From positions 1 through 45,149 of the forward strand of contig NZ_JAQTMS010000042.1 in assembly GCF_028714215.1 (NCBI RefSeq): DNA of 45,149 nucleotides. Reading direction: 5' to 3'. Position numbers and translations under genes: made by a program. The first letter of the stretch is position 1; the number at the start of each line of letters is the position of its first letter. The notes beneath the pieces are model-generated. The model saw only the letters and a program-made list of their open reading frames with translations, searched no databases and was not told the origin of the DNA. This DNA is from Rhodoferax sp. Lineage in GTDB: Bacteria > Pseudomonadota > Gammaproteobacteria > Burkholderiales > Burkholderiaceae_C. This document shows, piece after piece, positions 41,842-45,149 of this stretch.

Positions 41842-43255
41842 ACTTGACCTGCTTGAAGTGCGGCTCGGAAGCGTCGAAGCTCCCGCAGGATGCGGTAAGA
41901 CGGAGCTCATCGCATCTACGCTGCGCAGATGCCAGTCGGCAGACAAGCCAGTTCTGGTCCTAACGCATACCAACGCAGGCGCCAACGCGCTGCAGCAACG
42001 GCTTGTGAAACACGGGATACCGCCTGCCAAATATCGCATCTTCACCATCGATGGCTGGGCCATGCGGATGGTTGTCGCTTTTCCTGCCGGGAGCGGGTAC
42101 CAGTTGCAAACAGGGGGCTGGTCGCTGGACTATCCAGCGATTCGACGGGGCGCCGCGCACTTACTTGCCAGCGGAAACATCGACCCTCTTCTAGCAGCAA
42201 CGTACTCCAGGCTCTTCGTGGATGAGTACCAGGACTGCAGCACCGTGCAGCACGCCGTGGTCCTGGGCATCAGCAAGACCCTGCCGACCGTGGTCCTCGG
42301 GGACCCCTTGCAAGCTATCTTCGGGTTTAAGGGCAATGTCTTGGTGGACTGGAATGACGTGGAGTCCGCATTTCCGGGCGTCGGGCAGCTCGACAAGCCA
42401 TGGCGCTGGATAAAAACAGGTGCTCAGCCGCTCGGTGAGTGGCTCATCGAAATTCGCAAGGACTTGAAGGCCGGTAGCGCCGTTGACTTGCTCAAAGGCC
42501 ATCCGGGCGTTAATTGGGTCCAGGTGAAGGGCGAGAAAGATGTGCAGGGAAGGATGGCAGCGGCGGCGTACAAGCACCCCGATGGTGACGGCTCGTTGCT
42601 TATCATCGCGGAAGGCAGCGATAAGGCGGGCCAACAGAACTTCGCGAAGCGGACACCTGGTGCTGCCACCGTAGAGGCAGTCGACCTGAAAGACCTGACT
42701 GGATTCGCGACGAGCTACAAGCCCGGGTCTGCCGGTTGTCTGGACCAGTTGCTTGAATTCGGAGCAGCCGTCATGACGAAGGTTGACCCCGATGGAATGC
42801 GCGCGAGACTGAAAGCACTCAGCGGCACGCGCGCGAAAAAGGAAGCGACCGTCGCTGAGCGAGCGGCTCAAGCCTACGTCGCGCAGCCAACCCTTGACGC
42901 TGCCCACAGGCTGCTACGAGCACTCGGCAAGAACCCCGGCGCCCGTGCTTACCGTCCGGCCATCTACTACGGTGCCCTCGATGCACTGTCTAACGTGGCT
43001 GAATCGGGAAAGTCATTTGCCGAAGCCGCAATATTCGTACGAGAACTCCAACGCCATAAGGTGCGAGTGCTTCCAAAGCGCGCGGTGGGGAGCACGTTGC
43101 TCCTCAAGGGACTGGAGGCAGATGTCGCGGTGGTTATGCACCCGGAAAAGATGACCGCAACACACCTGTATGTCGCGCTTACACGCGGCGCAAGGAAGGT
43201 GCTGGTGTGCTCGCCGAAGTCGGAGCTGATTCCCCTAAAAGCGAAGAAGGCATAG
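41831..43255 (+). CDS. gajB: Gabija defence protein GajB (UvrD-like helicase)
   Basis: A 474-aa SF1 UvrD-like helicase. Walker A APAGCGKTE is at 17-25 and motif II is VDEYQDC; the later motifs include LGDPLQAIFGFKG and the C-terminal YVALTRGARKVL. The start is TTG at 41831: AGGTGG lies seven bases upstream and it overlaps the gajA stop by 11 bp; another TTG at 41801 lacks a ribosome binding site. In Gabija, GajB hydrolyses nucleotides and terminates phage DNA near GajA. Length and order agree with known Gabija loci. Confidence 0.9.
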   Translation: MATELDLLEVRLGSVEAPAGCGKTELIASTLRRCQSADKPVLVLTHTNAGANALQQRLVKHGIPPAKYRIFTIDGWAMRMVVAFPAGSGYQLQTGGWSLDYPAIRRGAAHLLASGNIDPLLAATYSRLFVDEYQDCSTVQHAVVLGISKTLPTVVLGDPLQAIFGFKGNVLVDWNDVESAFPGVGQLDKPWRWIKTGAQPLGEWLIEIRKDLKAGSAVDLLKGHPGVNWVQVKGEKDVQGRMAAAAYKHPDGDGSLLIIAEGSDKAGQQNFAKRTPGAATVEAVDLKDLTGFATSYKPGSAGCLDQLLEFGAAVMTKVDPDGMRARLKALSGTRAKKEATVAERAAQAYVAQPTLDAAHRLLRALGKNPGARAYRPAIYYGALDALSNVAESGKSFAEAAIFVRELQRHKVRVLPKRAVGSTLLLKGLEADVAVVMHPEKMTATHLYVALTRGARKVLVCSPKSELIPLKAKKA

Positions 43256-43367
43256 GCCTGGTGGCCTCAAGGTAAGTTGCCAGCAGCACGTGCTTGACCG
43301 GCGAGAACGCCCGGTTGAGCGAAGGCCGCACCATTAGCGCTGGCCGATGTGGATTTTGATACGTCAG

Positions 43368-44408
43368 TTATCGGTCCTGGTCTTCCAAGCCAAGGGAGTA
43401 GGTCTGTCCAAACCGGGGATGAACCCGGTTCATTTTGTTGATGAACTCGGGGTACGTGTCAGACAGCTTCATCACCGTCACAACAGAGGTCAGGTGGTCC
43501 TTTAACTTTGGGTGGCCGACTTCCTGAGTCAGCCGACGGTGCAGGTGCGCCTTCTTTTCGTCCTTGGCTGCTTGCCGTTTCATCTCTTCCAGCAACCCAG
43601 GCGCAAGCCTCTCATAGACGATATCGTTGGTCAAAATTCCAAAGTACTGGGGCCTGAGTTGCGGTTTTTCAGGCGGGAAAGGCAGGCCGCGAAGCCTGAA
43701 CAAGTGCTCATAGAAATCAGTGGGGAACGTCTTGACATAGGGCTGCAGTTCCTTGGCAATGAACTGTTCCAGGATTTTTGCCAAAGCATCACTGGCGCGG
43801 TGCTTTTGATAACCTGTGGCCTCGTCAATCAGCGCCACGATACCAACATGGGCCAAAGCCCTTGTCAGCAATTCGGCTTTCTGCGCCTTATCCAGTTGCT
43901 GGGCTTGCAGGGCGCCGGCCTCACGAGCCTTGAGCCAAATCTCACAGATGGTGGGCAGCGCCTGGGCGTCGTATCCCCGTACAAGTCTGCCGCCGTCCAT
44001 GTATTCAATAACCCGCAGGGGGCCATTGCGCATGTCATCATCAATAAAGGCGCTCAACTGTCCGGGCGCTACGAACAGAGGCAAAGGAATTCCTTCTTCT
44101 TCAGATTTCTTCTTAATTCGCTTGGACGCACCACTTCGGCTGCCCAGCAACGCCGTAGTGATGCCATGCTCCGTGAGTACGCGCATTGGCTCGGACCCGT
44201 CGTCTGCGGTGACGACAGCGCAAGGAATGGAGATGCCCGCCAAGTTCAGGTCGACGCCCTTGTAGAGCACCGCCGGGAGCGTTTGAGCCTTCTTGACGGC
44301 AGCCCATCTGGCCTTCCCTGCCTTCACCGCTATTTCTTTGCGTTGCTCGGTTGTCAGGCTTTCCGCTCTTGCCAACCCCCCTGCGGCACGACTGTTTGTT
44401 TCATCCAT
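43368..44408 (-). CDS. P63C-domain protein
   Basis: A 346-aa protein with the P63C domain: PQYFGILTNDIVYERLAPG-type and HLHRRLTQEVGHPKLKDHL-type segments in the C-terminal 110 residues. The N-terminus has TTEQRKEIAVKAGKARW, a helix repeat found in some plasmid and phage proteins. The ATG at 44408 is chosen because the next in-frame ATG (44423) lies in the first palindrome. P63C function is unknown; it occurs on prophages and mobile elements. Two perfect palindromes just upstream suggest autoregulation. It is convergent with gajB. Confidence 0.75.
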   Translation of the reverse strand: MDETNSRAAGGLARAESLTTEQRKEIAVKAGKARWAAVKKAQTLPAVLYKGVDLNLAGISIPCAVVTADDGSEPMRVLTEHGITTALLGSRSGASKRIKKKSEEEGIPLPLFVAPGQLSAFIDDDMRNGPLRVIEYMDGGRLVRGYDAQALPTICEIWLKAREAGALQAQQLDKAQKAELLTRALAHVGIVALIDEATGYQKHRASDALAKILEQFIAKELQPYVKTFPTDFYEHLFRLRGLPFPPEKPQLRPQYFGILTNDIVYERLAPGLLEEMKRQAAKDEKKAHLHRRLTQEVGHPKLKDHLTSVVTVMKLSDTYPEFINKMNRVHPRFGQTYSLGLEDQDR

Positions 44409-44993
44409 GGAATGCAAGCTCATGAAGTTAATGAGCTTGCATATTAGCATATAAAAGCAAAATGCAAGCATACTGCTTGCATTTGTTGAGTTACGAGTCA
44501 CAACTGCGAAGCAATGTCACGTCAGGATTGCCAATCGTTAGCTTTTGCTTGTTTGCGCCTGGCGAACTGGTATCCAATACCTTCGACTTCGGGCCCACGT
44601 TGGCAATCAAAGAAAACAACTCCGCTACGTGACGCGGCGTAAGGACGATGCCCAAAGCCTTCTTGTCGCCCGCGGTGTATCGCCTAGGGTGGTTGGCTTA
44701 TCGTGTTGACAGTAAATTGATGTCTAAATACAAAGGCTACCGGTTCGTGACTGGGCCCTTAAGCGGGTTATGCCGTGTCTCAAAAACGGTCGTTTCTGGC
44801 CTGTCGCGAAACTTAGTCTCGCAATTCGTCTATCGTTCACGCAAACTCGCCCCTTTGGTCGGCGTGTGGCTGCCCGGTATAGGCTGGAACCGGTCGTACA
44901 GCTGCGCTGATGCAAATTCGGAAACGGGCCCATTTCAGACCTTTCAGTACTACATTGGGCGTACTACAAATTGGTTAAGCGGAGGTCATACCT
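44409..44993. other. Intergenic region, no confident gene
   Basis: About 585 bp. A 126-codon rightward frame (44648-45025) has odd composition, no ribosome binding site, and contains the promoter. A promoter-like pair TTGACA at 44706-44711 and TACAAA at 44729-44734, 17 bp apart, predicts rightward transcription from about 44741, giving a long leader to the small ORF at 44994. Confidence 0.4.
44412..44484. promoter_or_regulatory. Two perfect palindromes with TGCAAGC core
   Basis: Palindrome 1: ATGCAAGCTCAT at 44412-44423 and ATGAGCTTGCAT at 44431-44442 (12-bp arms, 7-bp spacer). Palindrome 2: AAATGCAAGCA at 44460-44470 and TGCTTGCATTT at 44474-44484 (11-bp arms, 3-bp spacer). Each arm has the shared ATGCAAGC, giving four half sites immediately upstream of the P63C gene. 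Strong candidates for an operator, or for hairpins in its leader. Confidence 0.65.
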
Positions 44994-45065
44994 ATGTTCA
45001 CGAGAGGACTGATGGAAGCGCGTAGTAACCATCCCCCGGCAAAGCCGGGGGCTTTCAAATTGTGA
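44994..45065 (+). CDS. Small ORF, 23 aa, with strong ribosome binding site
   Basis: ATG at 44994 preceded by GGAGG eight bases upstream. It encodes MFTRGLMEARSNH and continues PPAKPGAFKL to a stop at 45063-45065. The first hairpin of the downstream run lies in its codons, and its stop overlaps a GTG (45062) opening a frame that remains open to the window edge. It may be a leader peptide controlling that frame. I do not recognise it. Confidence 0.35.
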   Translation: MFTRGLMEARSNHPPAKPGAFKL

Positions 45066-45132
45066 GCCGCTCAAAGCGGCAAAACGGGGTCGCTAACGCG
45101 GCCCCAACCCTTGGTGCCACCGTTTCGGTGGC
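45033..45132 (+). repeat. Run of four hairpins
   Basis: Four consecutive perfect or nearly perfect hairpins: CCCCCGGC/GCCGGGGG at 45033-45051 (8 bp, loop AAA), GCCGCT/AGCGGC at 45066-45080 (6 bp), GGGGTCGC/GCGGCCCC at 45086-45105 (8 bp with one G-U pair), and GCCACCG/CGGTGGC at 45116-45132 (7 bp). Two have three-base loops of identical TTT or AAA type. Such a dense array suggests a structured RNA, attenuator or replication/packaging region. The window ends before more can be seen. Confidence 0.55.
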
Positions 45133-45149
45133 CGTTTATCTCCACAGCC

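Noticed and set aside
44648..45025. A 126-codon rightward frame at the right end
   Set aside because: No ribosome binding site, unusual composition, and a promoter-like pair lies inside it; not supported as a gene.
45033..45149. tracrRNA or CRISPR-related structure
   Set aside because: No repeat-spacer array or cas gene is present, so the hairpins are not attributed to CRISPR.

Overview
The window looks like a chromosomal segment of a betaproteobacterium, most likely Burkholderiales and close to Comamonadaceae. This is inferred from the high GC of the left two thirds, a Bug-family solute receptor, two leucine-type (HAAT) solute receptors, LysR/EthD and GntR/amidohydrolase catabolic units, and the style of the intergenic palindromes. 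I see no rRNA, tRNA, CRISPR array, integrase or complete insertion sequence.

Left part (1-7.8 kb): a FeoB-type iron transporter without FeoA, then a rightward unit (24-codon leader ORF, PEBP-family protein, LonB-like protease, 77-aa protein, DHH phosphoesterase) facing a universal stress protein. Both the rightward unit and the stress protein carry FNR/ANR-like boxes at plausible class II distances, so this block may be a low-oxygen or stress regulon.

Middle (7.9-30.2 kb): a leftward branched-chain-type ABC transporter operon in which the LivM permease is fused in frame to an alpha/beta hydrolase; a five-gene leftward operon of small stress-type enzymes (two RibD/DHFR-like, VOC, two YCII-like) behind a double operator; a LuxR solo; a LysR/EthD pair; an amidohydrolase and a GntR regulator sharing one palindromic operator inside overlapping face-to-face promoters; a Bug receptor; and a leftward acyl-CoA operon (CoA ligase, hydratase/dehydrogenase, thiolase, thioesterase, MarR). 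The last is preceded by a second solute receptor whose promoter is a duplicate of the ligase promoter, complete with a 19-codon remnant of the ligase N-terminus. A RIO kinase and a hemerythrin protein close this part.

Right part (30.3-45.1 kb): a lower-GC accessory region. It opens with a small phage-like operon, one gene of which appears frameshifted, and continues as a dense defence island: PIN nuclease plus ImmA/IrrE metallopeptidase, an sce7726-type PD-(D/E)XK nuclease whose 3' end overlaps that of a convergent beta-family protein by 80 bp, a HEPN-like protein divergent from a CHAT (caspase-like) protease, a truncated AbiEii toxin gene, a complete two-gene Gabija system (GajA and GajB, both with TTG starts) and a P63C-domain gene behind two perfect palindromes. 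The window ends in a run of four consecutive hairpins that begins inside a 23-codon ORF with a strong ribosome binding site. The best candidates for undescribed biology are the CHAT/HEPN locus, the sce7726/beta-protein locus, the PIN/ImmA operon and the permease-hydrolase fusion.
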